DNA from: VRUE01 sp963805475 | Lineage (GTDB): Bacteria; Actinomycetota; Thermoleophilia; Solirubrobacterales; 70-9 | DNA: 64,000 nt | Assembly (NCBI GenBank): GCA_963805475.1 | Contig: CAWDUO010000010.1 | Location: 310,001-374,000 of the forward strand | Direction: 5' to 3' | Shown here: in pieces, positions 9,957-17,191 of the stretch | Layout of the letters: each line of letters starts with the position of its first letter | Position numbering within the stretch: the stretch's first letter is position 1 | Made by a program: the position numbers and the translations under genes | The notes under the pieces: generated by a model | What the model saw: only the letters and a program-made list of their open reading frames with translations | Told to the model about the DNA's origin: nothing | Databases searched by the model: none

Positions 9957-11756
9957 ATGGGTTGCATCCGTATGGTCGTTTCAAGCGGAGCGTTGGCTCG
10001 CGCTGGCAGATCGCCGCTGGGTATCGTCCTGGTGGCGCTGGCCCTCGCATGGCAGGGATTCGGAACGGCCGGCGCCGGCGCCAAGACGATCCACTTCGGC
10101 GGTGAGACGATCGCCGCGCCCGACGGCTGGCCGGTCGTCCGGCTGGCCGCGCGTCCACACGCCTGCGTGCGGCTCGACCGCCGGGCTGTCTACCTGGGGA
10201 CGCCGGGGGCGAGCCAGCGCTGCCCGGCGGGCGCGATCGGCCGGCGGCGGGCGATTCTCGTCGACCCCGGCGCGAAGGCGCGCGCCGCGAGCAGGCGGGC
10301 TCAGGCCAGCCGCGTCGCGCCGGCGCGCGTCTCGGCCGCCGCCTCCGAATACACCGGGCTCGGCTTCGACGCCTGCGCGGCGCCCTCGAGCCGGGCGATG
10401 TCGGCCTGGTCGGGCTCGCCCTACCGGGCGATCGGCGTCTACATCGGCGGGCTCAACCGCGGCTGCTCGCAGCCCAACCTGACGGCGAGCTGGGTGGCCG
10501 GGCAGACGGCGGCCGGCTGGCACCTGATCCCCACCTACGTCGGCCTCCAGGCGCCGACCTCGAGCTGCTCCTCCTGCGCCAAGCTCAGCGCCGGCGCCGC
10601 CGCGCTTCAGGGCTCCGAGGCGGCGAGCGACGCCGTGAACGACGCACGCCTCGCCGGGATCGGCGAAGGCAGCCCGATCTACTTCGACATGGAGAGCTAC
10701 GCGCGCACCGCCAGCGCCAGCGCCGCGACGCTGACCTTCCTCGAAGCCTGGACGACGCGCCTGCACGCGCTCGGCTACGGGGCCGGCGTCTACAGCAGCA
10801 GCGCCTCGGGGATCGCCGACCTGGTCGCCAGGCTGGGCGGCCTCTACCGCCAGCCCGACGACCTCTGGTTCGCCAACTGGAACGGCCGCGCGAACGCGCT
10901 CGACTCCTACCTGCCGGCCGGCGCCTGGGGCGATCACCAGCGCATCCACCAGTACCAGGGCGGCCACGACGAGACCTACGGCGGGGTGACGATCAACGTC
11001 GACAACAACTACGTCGAAGGGGCGACGGCGGGGGGGTCCGGCGGGTCGAGCGACGACCCGCGCGGCAGCTTCGACTCGGTCAGCTCGCCGGCGCCCGGCC
11101 AGGTGACGGTCTCCGGCTGGGCCTACGACCCCAACGCCCCCCACAAGGCGGTCTCGATCCGCGCCTACCTGGGCGGCAAGTCGGGCGAAGGCGACGCGAC
11201 CCGCTACGAGCTCGGGCCGATCGCCGACGGCGAACGCGGCGACCTCGCCGCGCTCTACCCGCGCGCCGGCGCCGACCACGGCTTCGAAGCGAGCTTCCCT
11301 GTCGTCGGCAGCGGCCGCCAGCGGGTCTGCGTCTACGCGCTCGACGTCGGCGCCGGGTCCGACAAGCTGCTCGGCTGCCGCGAAGTCGGCGTGCCGGTGC
11401 CGATCTCGCTGCTGCGGGCGAAGGCGGGCGGCAAGGCGGTGCGGCTGCGGCTGCGCTGCGAGTGGCCGGTCGGGACCGAGTGCCCGGGGCAGATCGTCGT
11501 CCGCGCCGGGGTGCCGAAGCGGGTGGTCGTCCGGCGGCGCCGCGGGCGGCGCGTGGTGAGGACGAGGACGGTGCCGCGGGCGATCGCGCGGCGCGGCTTC
11601 CACCTGACCGGCGGCATGTCCCATACCTTCCGCGTCCCCCTCGGCCGCGCCGGCCGGCGGCTCACCCGGCGAGGCGGCGGCGCCACCGCCTCGACCGCCC
11701 ACCTGCTGGTCGCGATCCCGGGCGGCCGCGTCGGCCGCAAGCTCGCGCTGCCGTAG
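9957..11756 (+). CDS. Secreted DUF1906 (Rv2525c-like) glycoside-hydrolase-like protein
   Basis: Exported protein of 599 residues. A hydrophobic signal segment (SPLGIVLVALALAWQGFG) ends near AGAGA. The central part, about residues 125-350, matches the DUF1906/Rv2525c-like TIM-barrel fold related to GH25: TGLGFDACAAPS, AIGVYIGGLNRGC, AGWHLIPTYVGLQAP, GSPIYFDMESY with an acidic pair, GVYSSSASGI, WFANWNG, HQYQGGHDETYGGVTINVDNNYV. Residues of about 365-480 form an actinobacterial beta-sandwich repeat (GQVTVSGWAYDPN ... HGFEASFPVVGSGRQRVCVYALDVG). The C-terminus is basic. It likely acts on, or binds, peptidoglycan or surface glycan, though catalysis by DUF1906 proteins is not established. ATG 9972 is an alternative start. 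Confidence 0.75.
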   Translation: MGCIRMVVSSGALARAGRSPLGIVLVALALAWQGFGTAGAGAKTIHFGGETIAAPDGWPVVRLAARPHACVRLDRRAVYLGTPGASQRCPAGAIGRRRAILVDPGAKARAASRRAQASRVAPARVSAAASEYTGLGFDACAAPSSRAMSAWSGSPYRAIGVYIGGLNRGCSQPNLTASWVAGQTAAGWHLIPTYVGLQAPTSSCSSCAKLSAGAAALQGSEAASDAVNDARLAGIGEGSPIYFDMESYARTASASAATLTFLEAWTTRLHALGYGAGVYSSSASGIADLVARLGGLYRQPDDLWFANWNGRANALDSYLPAGAWGDHQRIHQYQGGHDETYGGVTINVDNNYVEGATAGGSGGSSDDPRGSFDSVSSPAPGQVTVSGWAYDPNAPHKAVSIRAYLGGKSGEGDATRYELGPIADGERGDLAALYPRAGADHGFEASFPVVGSGRQRVCVYALDVGAGSDKLLGCREVGVPVPISLLRAKAGGKAVRLRLRCEWPVGTECPGQIVVRAGVPKRVVVRRRRGRRVVRTRTVPRAIARRGFHLTGGMSHTFRVPLGRAGRRLTRRGGGATASTAHLLVAIPGGRVGRKLALP

Positions 11757-11791
11757 ATGCCCGGGCGCCGAGCGCGCGGGGACGGCAGCCG

Positions 11792-12169
11792 TCAGTCCCA
11801 GACAGCGAGGTGCAGGTTGTCGAGGATCGACTCGTCGGCGGTGACGAGCGGTGCGTTGGCGACGATCGCGTGCGCGGCGATCAGCCGATCGAACGGATCG
11901 CGCGTCCAGGAGAGCGCGGCGGCTGCCTGGATCAGCTCGGCGAGCGACGTATCCGCCACCTTCAGGCCGAGTGTCCGTCCCAGGGCCGAGAGGGGCGCCG
12001 AAGGGGGTTCCGTCACTCGGCCGATCTCATAGAGGTAGGACAGCTCCAGCTCGACGATGGGAGAAACGGCGATGTCCTCCGCTTCCAGGCGTTTCCGGAT
12101 CGTCTTCGGAATCCGCCGCTCTTCGCCCTCGTAGAGCCAACCGACGATGTGGGTGTCAATTTGGATCAG
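11792..12169 (-). CDS. PIN-domain toxin (VapC type), probable CTG start
   Basis: Type II toxin of about 125 residues. PIN-domain toxins are metal-dependent RNases. The acidic residues sit where expected: IDTHIVGWLY at the N-terminus, SPIVELELSYL, then TRDPFDRLIAAHA and PLVTADESIL. An ATG-initiated frame begins only at 12016, in mid-domain and lacking the first catalytic Asp. The open frame continues upstream, and the only reasonable start is CTG at 12169-12167, giving LIQIDTHIV. That start lies inside the antitoxin gene, whose stop is at 12156-12158, so the two overlap by 14 bp and are probably translationally coupled. A CTG start is unusual and is inferred from homology only; the family assignment is firm. 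Confidence 0.82.
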   Translation of the reverse strand: MIQIDTHIVGWLYEGEERRIPKTIRKRLEAEDIAVSPIVELELSYLYEIGRVTEPPSAPLSALGRTLGLKVADTSLAELIQAAAALSWTRDPFDRLIAAHAIVANAPLVTADESILDNLHLAVWD

Positions 12170-12398
12170 GGTTCCACTCCGAGGACCAGTCGATGTGAAT
12201 CAGCTCGTCCGGATCGCCGACGATGAAGCCCTCGCGGCGGGGCAGGCGATCCCAGATCGATCCCTCCTCCTCCGCCGACTTTGGCGAGATGACCAAGACC
12301 TTGCCGTTGCGCTCGATCTCGAGCGGCTCGCCTGTCTCGAGCACTTCGTCGAGCAGGCGATAGACGTTGGCTCGCAATTTCGACGCGGTGAGCGCCAT
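12156..12398 (-). CDS. Phd/YefM-type antitoxin of the PIN toxin
   Basis: Eighty-residue antitoxin. The N-terminal half (MALTASKLRANVYRLLDEVLETGEPLEIERNGKVLVI) is the Phd/YefM DNA-binding fold; the C-terminal half (GSIWDRLPRREGFIVGDPDELIHIDWSSEWNPDPN) is an acidic, Trp-containing toxin-binding tail. ATG 12398 is chosen because GGAGGG lies about 5 nt upstream on this strand and the Phd fold starts there; longer in-frame upstream sequence reads through the operator and is not protein-like. It would bind and neutralise the PIN toxin and repress its own promoter at the twin ACGT palindromes at 12415-12452. Confidence 0.85.
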   Translation of the reverse strand: MALTASKLRANVYRLLDEVLETGEPLEIERNGKVLVISPKSAEEEGSIWDRLPRREGFIVGDPDELIHIDWSSEWNPDPN

Positions 12399-12414
12399 CG
12401 GTCCCTCCAGCGGA

Positions 12415-12452
12415 AACGTACGTACGTGATTATCAATTAACGTACGTACGTT
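12415..12452. promoter_or_regulatory. Twin ACGT-repeat palindromes, probable toxin-antitoxin operator
   Basis: AACGTACGTACGT at 12415-12427 and the 14-bp perfect palindrome AACGTACGTACGTT at 12439-12452 start 24 bp apart, with an AT-rich 11-bp spacer between them. They sit 17-54 bp upstream of the antitoxin ATG. Paired palindromes of this sort are typical operators for Phd/YefM antitoxins and their toxin complexes. Confidence 0.7.
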
Positions 12453-12567
12453 ATCACTCCTGGGCGGACGGAACGCAACGGCCGGCTCGTCGAGCGGATT
12501 CATGGCCGCCACCATAGGAGCCTTCGACGCGCGGGCGGCGCGCGAAATCGAAAGATTGAGCGACGGC

Positions 12568-13200
12568 TTACGCGTTGCTCGCGCGGCTGAAGGCCGTGAC
12601 CGCCTCGACGATCTCCGGCGGAGCCTTCTCCGGAGAGCCGGCGTCGAAGGGCGGCTCGGGGTCGTACTCGATGCCCAGCTGCACGGCCTGGGCCACCTCG
12701 GGCCCGGCCTCGCGGCCGACCAGGTGCAGGGCCATGTCGATGCCGGCGGTGACGCCGGCGGCGGTGATCGTCTTGCCGTCCTCGACCCAGCGGCCGCCGA
12801 CCGGCTCGGCGCCGTATTCGGGCAGGCGCTCGAGGAAGAGCCAGTTCGAGGTCGCCCGCTTGCCCTCCAAGAGGCCGGCGGCGCCGAGGATCTCCGAGCC
12901 GGTGCAGACCGAGATCGTCCATCTCGTCTCCTCGTCGACCCGCCGCAGCCACTCGAGCACGGCCTCGTCCCGCGCCACGGCCTCGCTGCCGCGCCCGCCG
13001 GGGACGAGGACGGCGTCGTAACCGGCCGCCTCGTCGAGGGCGCGGTCGACGCTCAAGCCGAGACCGCCTTCGGCGCGCACCTCGCCGGCGCGCTTGCCGA
13101 CGAGCTCGACCTCCCAGCCGGGCACGCAGCGGAAGACTTCGTAGGGGCCGACGGCGTCCTGGGCGGCGAGCTTCTCGAAGAGCAGAATCGCGATTCGCAT
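12568..13200 (-). CDS. DJ-1/PfpI family protein
   Basis: Predicted 210-residue cytoplasmic protein with the DJ-1/PfpI alpha/beta fold, similar to isonitrile-hydratase-type members and to the sensor half of GlxA-like regulators, but with no HTH domain. The nucleophile elbow SVCTGSEIL carries the conserved Cys, and DAVLVPGGRG and GVTAGIDMALHLV are typical. ATG 13200 gives MRIAILLFEKLAAQDAVGPYEVF, the usual family start, and a TAAGAT box lies 10 nt upstream at 13211-13216; ATG 13212 is an alternative four codons longer. It is transcribed divergently from the PPOX gene, with 35 bp between the chosen starts. The reaction cannot be assigned. Confidence 0.82.
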   Translation of the reverse strand: MRIAILLFEKLAAQDAVGPYEVFRCVPGWEVELVGKRAGEVRAEGGLGLSVDRALDEAAGYDAVLVPGGRGSEAVARDEAVLEWLRRVDEETRWTISVCTGSEILGAAGLLEGKRATSNWLFLERLPEYGAEPVGGRWVEDGKTITAAGVTAGIDMALHLVGREAGPEVAQAVQLGIEYDPEPPFDAGSPEKAPPEIVEAVTAFSRASNA

Positions 13201-13210
13201 CGGCCGCGCC

Positions 13211-13227
13211 ATCTTAAGCCGTAAAGT
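13211..13227. promoter_or_regulatory. Back-to-back -10-like boxes of a divergent gene pair
   Basis: TAAGAT on the minus strand (13211-13216) faces the DJ-1 gene, and TAAAGT on the plus strand (13222-13227) lies 8 nt before the GTG of the PPOX gene. Both genes lack Shine-Dalgarno sequences, so two leaderless promoters appear to be packed into about 35 bp. Confidence 0.4.
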
Positions 13228-13235
13228 GCCCGCCG

Positions 13236-13703
13236 GTGAGCCGGCGCGACCAGATCAGGCTGAGCGAGGCGGAGCTGCTGGAGCTGCTGGAGTCCCAGCG
13301 CGTGGCGGTCGTCTCCTCGAACGGGCCGCGCGGCTTCCCGCACTCGATGCCGCTCTGGTTCGTGCCGCGCGCGGGCGAGGTCTGGATCTGGACCTACGCC
13401 AAGTCGCAGAAGGTGCGCAACCTCGAACGCGACCCGCGCGCCACCGTGCTGGTCGAGACCGGCCACGAGTACGGCGAGCTGCGCGGCGCGACGATCGAGG
13501 CCGAGGCGCAGATCCACCGCGACTTCGAGACCGTGATCGGCTTCGCCGAAGAGCTGACCGTGCGCTACGCCGAGGGCATCGACTCGGTCGAGGGCGACGC
13601 CAAGGCGGCCCTCGAGGCCCAGGCGCCGAAGCGCGTAGCGATCCACTTCAAGCCGCTGCGCGTCGCCACCTGGGACCACCGCAAGCTCGGCGGCACCTAC
13701 TGA
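13236..13703 (+). CDS. Pyridoxamine 5'-phosphate oxidase-fold flavoprotein (PPOX/F420 class)
   Basis: Split-barrel protein of 155 residues related to PPOX and F420-dependent oxidoreductases. The fold is seen in VAVVSSNGPRGFPHSMPLWFVP, VWIWTYAKSQKVRNLERDPRATVLVE and IEAEAQI; such proteins bind FMN or F420 and reduce varied substrates in the cytoplasm. The GTG start at 13236 follows TAAAGT by 8 nt and has no Shine-Dalgarno. ATHILY-like C-terminal sequence VAIHFKPLRVATWDHRKLGGTY is typical of the family. It shares a very short divergent promoter with the DJ-1 gene, which may mean common regulation. Cofactor choice cannot be settled by eye. Confidence 0.8.
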   Translation: MSRRDQIRLSEAELLELLESQRVAVVSSNGPRGFPHSMPLWFVPRAGEVWIWTYAKSQKVRNLERDPRATVLVETGHEYGELRGATIEAEAQIHRDFETVIGFAEELTVRYAEGIDSVEGDAKAALEAQAPKRVAIHFKPLRVATWDHRKLGGTY

Positions 13704-13746
13704 TTAACACCGCGACTTGCGCAACGTGATTGGGTTCCGTTCTCCG

Positions 13747-14886
13747 ATGAAGCGCAAGCGCCCGTCCCTCGTCCTTCTCGCCGCGCTGGCGGCGCTGGTC
13801 GCGGCCCTCGCGCCGGCCTCGCTCTCGGCCGGCGCGACGGCGACGAAGTCAGCGGGCGCCCAGGCCGCGCACGCGCCGCGCTCCTTCTTCGGCATCGTGC
13901 CGCAGACGCCGCTCAGCGAAACGGACGCCCGCTACATGCGCGCCGGCGGCGTCGGCAGCGTCCGCTGGCCGCTCTCCTGGGGCGGGACGCAGCCCGAAGA
14001 AGGCGGCGAATACCAGTGGGGCGGCTTCGACGAAGTCGTCGCCACCGCCGCCCGCCAGCACCTGCGCGTGCTGCCCTTCGTCTACTCGACGCCGGGCTGG
14101 ATCTCGCGCCGGTACACGACCCTGCCGGTCGGCGGCGGCGCCCAGCGCGACTGGGAAGCCTTCCTGCGCGCCGCGGTCCTGCGCTACGGCCCGCGCGGCA
14201 GCTTCTGGCGCGAACACGCCGGCGGCAGCGCCGAACCGCTGCCGAAGACGCCGATCCGCGAATGGCAGATCTGGAACGAGGCCAACTTCTTCTACTTCGC
14301 CCGGCCCGCGTCGCCCACCCGCTACGCGCGCCTGCTGAAGGCGTCCAACCTGGCGCTGAAGAGCGCCGACCCGGGTTCGAAGACGATCGTCTCCGGCCTG
14401 TTCGGCGAACCGAGCGCCAAGCCGCCCAACGCGATGCACGCCGTGCAGTTCCTCGAACGGCTCTACAAGGTGCCGGGGATCAAGGCCAGCTTCGACGGCT
14501 ACGCGCTCCATCCCTATGCCGAAACGGCCGCCGACGTCCGGCGGATGAGCGAAGAAATGCGCCAGGTCGCGCTCGACAACCACGACGCCGGCGCCCGCTT
14601 CTACATCACCGAGATGGGCTGGGGCTCGCAGAACAACCCCAACCTGGTCAGCTTCGAGCGGGGGACCGGCTTCCAGCTGCGCCAAATGCGGCTCGTCTAC
14701 CGCTACCTGATGAGCAACCGCGGCCGCCTCAACCTGCGCGGCGTCTACTGGTTCACCTGGAAGGACATTCCGGGGTCCTGCAACTTCTGCGACTCGACCG
14801 GCTTCTTCGGCCCAGGCAACGGCCTCAAGCCCAAGCCCGCCTGGCGCGCCTTCGTCGGCCTGACCGGCGGCCGCCCGCGACCGTAG
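13747..14886 (+). CDS. Secreted clan-A glycoside-hydrolase-like protein, paralogue 1
   Basis: Exported protein of 379 residues with a TIM-barrel glycosidase look. The signal peptide is in residues 1-30 (basic KRKRP, then a long Ala/Leu core). Candidate catalytic acids are E178 in WQIWNEANF (acid/base) and E289 in YITEMGWGS (nucleophile), about 110 residues apart as in clan GH-A families such as GH5 and GH39. The C-terminus carries VYWFTWKDI followed by a CNFC pair and KPKPAW. Two more copies are at 48104 and 49301, sharing the WNE, TEMGW, CxFC and KPAW features. The substrate is unknown; the neighbouring surface-glycan locus suggests the cell's own polymer (inference). It is flanked by toxin-antitoxin pairs. 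Confidence 0.78.
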   Translation: MKRKRPSLVLLAALAALVAALAPASLSAGATATKSAGAQAAHAPRSFFGIVPQTPLSETDARYMRAGGVGSVRWPLSWGGTQPEEGGEYQWGGFDEVVATAARQHLRVLPFVYSTPGWISRRYTTLPVGGGAQRDWEAFLRAAVLRYGPRGSFWREHAGGSAEPLPKTPIREWQIWNEANFFYFARPASPTRYARLLKASNLALKSADPGSKTIVSGLFGEPSAKPPNAMHAVQFLERLYKVPGIKASFDGYALHPYAETAADVRRMSEEMRQVALDNHDAGARFYITEMGWGSQNNPNLVSFERGTGFQLRQMRLVYRYLMSNRGRLNLRGVYWFTWKDIPGSCNFCDSTGFFGPGNGLKPKPAWRAFVGLTGGRPRP

Positions 14887-14887
14887 C

Positions 14888-15325
14888 TTAGCGAGGCTGT
14901 TCGCGCGACCAGTGCTTATGGACCAACTCGGTCGCTTCATCCTTCGTCAGCTGCCCTATCTCATCGGCCGTCATATGTAGTTCGCCGACGAGTACCGCGA
15001 TCACCCACGAGTCGTGCTCGACTATCTCGGCATCGCTCGTCTCGACCGGCCGCTCTGCAGGCTTGCCGTTGTGGCATGCCCGCCAGAACTCGTCTCGCGA
15101 AACCTCGAGCTGGTCGCGCAAGATCGCCACGAAGCGGCCGGCGCTGATCCTGCTCGATCGATCGTGTGAGATATGCGTCTGAAGCAGGCGGCCATCGGGT
15201 AGTTCCTTCTCGAAGAAGACGTGGGATTGCCGACGACCACCTCGCTCCGCCGCCGGTATCTGCCTCCAGCGGTCCGCGGCGAGGAACCGCTCGACATCGG
15301 CCCAACTCGGCGACTTCGGCGTCAA
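14888..15325 (-). CDS. HicA-like toxin with C-terminal extension, TTG start
   Basis: Predicted 145-residue protein. Residues of about 8-85 resemble the HicA dsRBD-like toxin fold: WADVERFLAADRWRQI, then QSHVFFEKELPDGRLLQTHISHD, where the His of SHVFF would be the catalytic HicA His, then GRFVAILRDQLEVSRDEFW like the HicA ILRQ..LSRDEF end. A further 60 residues (ending TKDEATELVHKHWSREQPR) are not part of standard HicA, which is usually 60-80 residues in total. The start is TTG at 15325, overlapping the upstream stop as TTGA, so translation is coupled to the antitoxin gene. HicA toxins cleave mRNA; this activity is inferred. The local composition is AT-richer than the neighbours. Confidence 0.65.
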   Translation of the reverse strand: MTPKSPSWADVERFLAADRWRQIPAAERGGRRQSHVFFEKELPDGRLLQTHISHDRSSRISAGRFVAILRDQLEVSRDEFWRACHNGKPAERPVETSDAEIVEHDSWVIAVLVGELHMTADEIGQLTKDEATELVHKHWSREQPR

Positions 15326-15792
15326 GTCGTCTGCGGAACCGGAGACTTGGCAGCGGGCGGCGAGACAAAGAGCGAGCGGCGCTCGTCTGGCGCAGCCAGT
15401 GCCAGCTTGAGCAGCCAGCCGAGCTGTGTCCGGCGATCCGTCTGCATGTAGTAGTCGAGACGATCAAGAAAGTCCTGTGCCTGCTGTTCGGCCAACTCCA
15501 CGAGTTCGTCGATTGCGGCCTCATAGCTTGCGCCACCCGCAATTAGGTTCAGCTCCGGCAGTCGAATCACGAATTCTCCGCTCGACACGCTCACCTGAGG
15601 ATTGAACTCGAAGCCCTCCAAGAGCAGGCCCAGGTCATCCACGGAGACAAGCACCGCCCGCTCCTTGCCGCGGTGGCGGTCGATCACCTGTAGGCGATGG
15701 TCGTGGATCGCCTGATCCATCAGATCCGAAAGCCTCGCCTTCGCCTGGGCAAAGGCCTCCTGAGTCAAAAGGGATGGTGCTGCACTGCTCAT
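15322..15792 (-). CDS. Hybrid antitoxin: Phd/YefM-like N-terminus plus HicB-like C-terminus
   Basis: Predicted 156-residue antitoxin, first gene of the two-gene operon. Residues of about 8-60 (LTQEAFAQAKARLSDLMDQAIHDHRLQVIDRHRGKERAVLVSVDDL) resemble the Phd/YefM DNA-binding fold. Residues of about 72-115 (GEFVIRLPELNLIAGGASYEAAIDELVELAEQQAQDFLDR) resemble the HicB RNase-H-like partial domain that neutralises HicA. A roughly 40-residue tail follows. The ATG at 15792 lies about 10 nt below a good -10, so the message may be leaderless. The domain pairing is inferred by eye from short motifs; a plain Phd-family antitoxin with an extended tail is the alternative. Confidence 0.62.
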   Translation of the reverse strand: MSSAAPSLLTQEAFAQAKARLSDLMDQAIHDHRLQVIDRHRGKERAVLVSVDDLGLLLEGFEFNPQVSVSSGEFVIRLPELNLIAGGASYEAAIDELVELAEQQAQDFLDRLDYYMQTDRRTQLGWLLKLALAAPDERRSLFVSPPAAKSPVPQTT

Positions 15793-15801
15793 TTGCGGCT
15801 A

Positions 15802-15834
15802 AGAATACCGAAACAAGTCAATTTGGTCAATTTG
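15802..15834 (-). promoter_or_regulatory. Promoter and tandem-repeat operator of the hybrid toxin-antitoxin operon
   Basis: On the minus strand TTGACC (15830-15825), a 17-bp spacer and TATTCT (15807-15802) form a near-consensus sigma-70-type promoter, with the antitoxin ATG only about 10 nt downstream. The -35 region contains two perfect tandem copies of GTCAATTTG (plus strand 15817-15825 and 15826-15834), a plausible antitoxin-binding operator. Confidence 0.65.
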
Positions 15835-15892
15835 GTCATCACTACCGTTCACGCCTTGATGTCGCGCTTATCCGGGTGGATACCATCGCGCC

Positions 15893-16693
15893 ATGCCGAG
15901 TGACGCGCCGGGGCCTCCGTGGCTCGTCCTGCCGACCTACGACGAGGCCGAGAACGTCGAGGCGTTCCTCGATGCGGTGCGCGACAAGCTGCCCGCGGCG
16001 GCGCGGATCCTGGTCGTCGACGACAGCTCGCCGGACGGGACGGGGGAGATCGCCGACCGCCTCGCCGCCGAGGACGAGCGCGTCGAGGTCTTGCACCGGC
16101 CGCGCAAGGAAGGGCTCGGCCCCGCCTACATCGCCGGCTTCCGCCACGCGCTCGCTGGGGGTGCAGGGCTGGTGCTGGAGATGGACTCCGACTTCTCCCA
16201 CGACCCGGCCTACCTGCCGCGCCTGCTCGAGGCCGCCGAGCGCGCCGACCTGGCGATCGGGTCGCGCTACGTCGACGGGGGAGGGGTGAGCGACTGGAGC
16301 GCGGTACGGCGGGCGATCAGCCGCGGCGGCAGCGCCTACGCCCGCCTGGCGCTCGGCCTCGACGTCCGCGACCTGACCGGCGGCTTCAAGTGCTTCCGCC
16401 GCGAGGTGCTGGAGGCGATCAACCTCGACTCGATCGGGGCGCGCGGCTACGCCTTCCAGGTCGAGATGACCTACCGCGCGATCCAGCGCGGCTTCAGCGT
16501 CGCCGAGGTGCCGATCGTCTTCCGCGAGCGCCGCGCCGGGGCGTCGAAGATGGGCGGCGCGATCGTGCTCGAGGCGGCCTGGCGCGTGCCGGCGCTGCGG
16601 CTCAGCGCACAGCGACCGGGGCGAGGTCGGAGCCAACCTCGAAACGCCGAAGCGCCGGCATCTCCTCCCCGAGAACCGCGACAGCCGCTTTGA
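15893..16693 (+). CDS. Polyprenol-phosphate mannose/glucose synthase (GT2, DPM1-like)
   Basis: Soluble GT2 enzyme of 266 residues, like dolichol/polyprenol-phosphate mannosyltransferase (Ppm1 catalytic domain). It would move a hexose from GDP- or UDP-sugar to a polyprenyl phosphate at the membrane face. Motifs: VLPTYDEAENV, VVDDSSPDGTG, LEMDSDFSHDP (metal-binding DxD), IGSRYVDGGGV and DLTGGFKCFRREVL, all hallmarks of the family. No C-terminal membrane domain. TACCAT is 6 nt before the ATG and there is no Shine-Dalgarno. The last 31 codons run antisense into the convergent PPTase gene; orthologues usually end just after WRVPALRL, so the tail may be extended by an undetected indel. Confidence 0.88.
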   Translation: MPSDAPGPPWLVLPTYDEAENVEAFLDAVRDKLPAAARILVVDDSSPDGTGEIADRLAAEDERVEVLHRPRKEGLGPAYIAGFRHALAGGAGLVLEMDSDFSHDPAYLPRLLEAAERADLAIGSRYVDGGGVSDWSAVRRAISRGGSAYARLALGLDVRDLTGGFKCFRREVLEAINLDSIGARGYAFQVEMTYRAIQRGFSVAEVPIVFRERRAGASKMGGAIVLEAAWRVPALRLSAQRPGRGRSQPRNAEAPASPPREPRQPL

Positions 16694-17138
16694 ACCCCCG
16701 GCCCACGTCGATGTTCTCCACGGCCGCGGCCGCTTCGGGCAACGGAGCGCCGAGCCCGACGCCGTGGCACTTGGCGACCGCCTCGCGCCGCGTCCAGGCG
16801 GCGTAGAAGGCGTCAAGCCGCCCATCCGGCGGCAGCGCCTCGATCCGCTCGGCCTCCCCAGGCGCGAGCGCACGCCGCGCGAGCCCGACCAGATTCCGCC
16901 GCGGCACGACCCGCTCGACGTCGACCCCGACCTCGCGCCCCCAGGCGACGGCGATAAGCGCCAGATCCCCGCTGTGGCTGAGGTTGAAGCGAAGCGCGGC
17001 ACCGGGGTCGGCAAGTTGGGGCTTGCCGTGCTTGGCTTTGCGCAGCACGACCTTCTCCGGCTCGTCTAGATAGCGAGCGAAAAGATCGCGCAATACGCAA
17101 CGGGGCGATCGGTCTCGCCAGATGTGGATCTCGCTCAC
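16602..17138 (-). CDS. 4'-phosphopantetheinyl transferase (Sfp type)
   Basis: Sfp-family PPTase of 178 residues that transfers phosphopantetheine from CoA to a carrier-protein Ser. KHGKPQL (about residue 37), FNLSHSGDL (51-59), GVDVE with Mg-binding D73 and E75, and WTRREAVAKCHG (115-126) match the family motifs in order and spacing. It is short for the Sfp class (usually 200-240 residues) and its N-terminal subdomain is compact. GTG at 17138 is the start. The 3' end overlaps the convergent polyprenol-phosphate synthase gene by 92 bp. No PKS, NRPS or fatty-acid synthase gene lies in the window, so the target carrier protein is elsewhere. Confidence 0.85.
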   Translation of the reverse strand: MSEIHIWRDRSPRCVLRDLFARYLDEPEKVVLRKAKHGKPQLADPGAALRFNLSHSGDLALIAVAWGREVGVDVERVVPRRNLVGLARRALAPGEAERIEALPPDGRLDAFYAAWTRREAVAKCHGVGLGAPLPEAAAAVENIDVGRGFKAAVAVLGEEMPALRRFEVGSDLAPVAVR

Positions 17139-17191
17139 CCGATCATGGTCCCAGGTGCTCGCCGAGGCGGGATTGATACCGTCGCGCAGCT

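Noticed and set aside
12415..12452. Microsatellite of ACGT units
   Set aside because: There are just two short blocks at operator distance from a Phd-type antitoxin gene, with a non-repeat spacer; a regulatory role explains it better.
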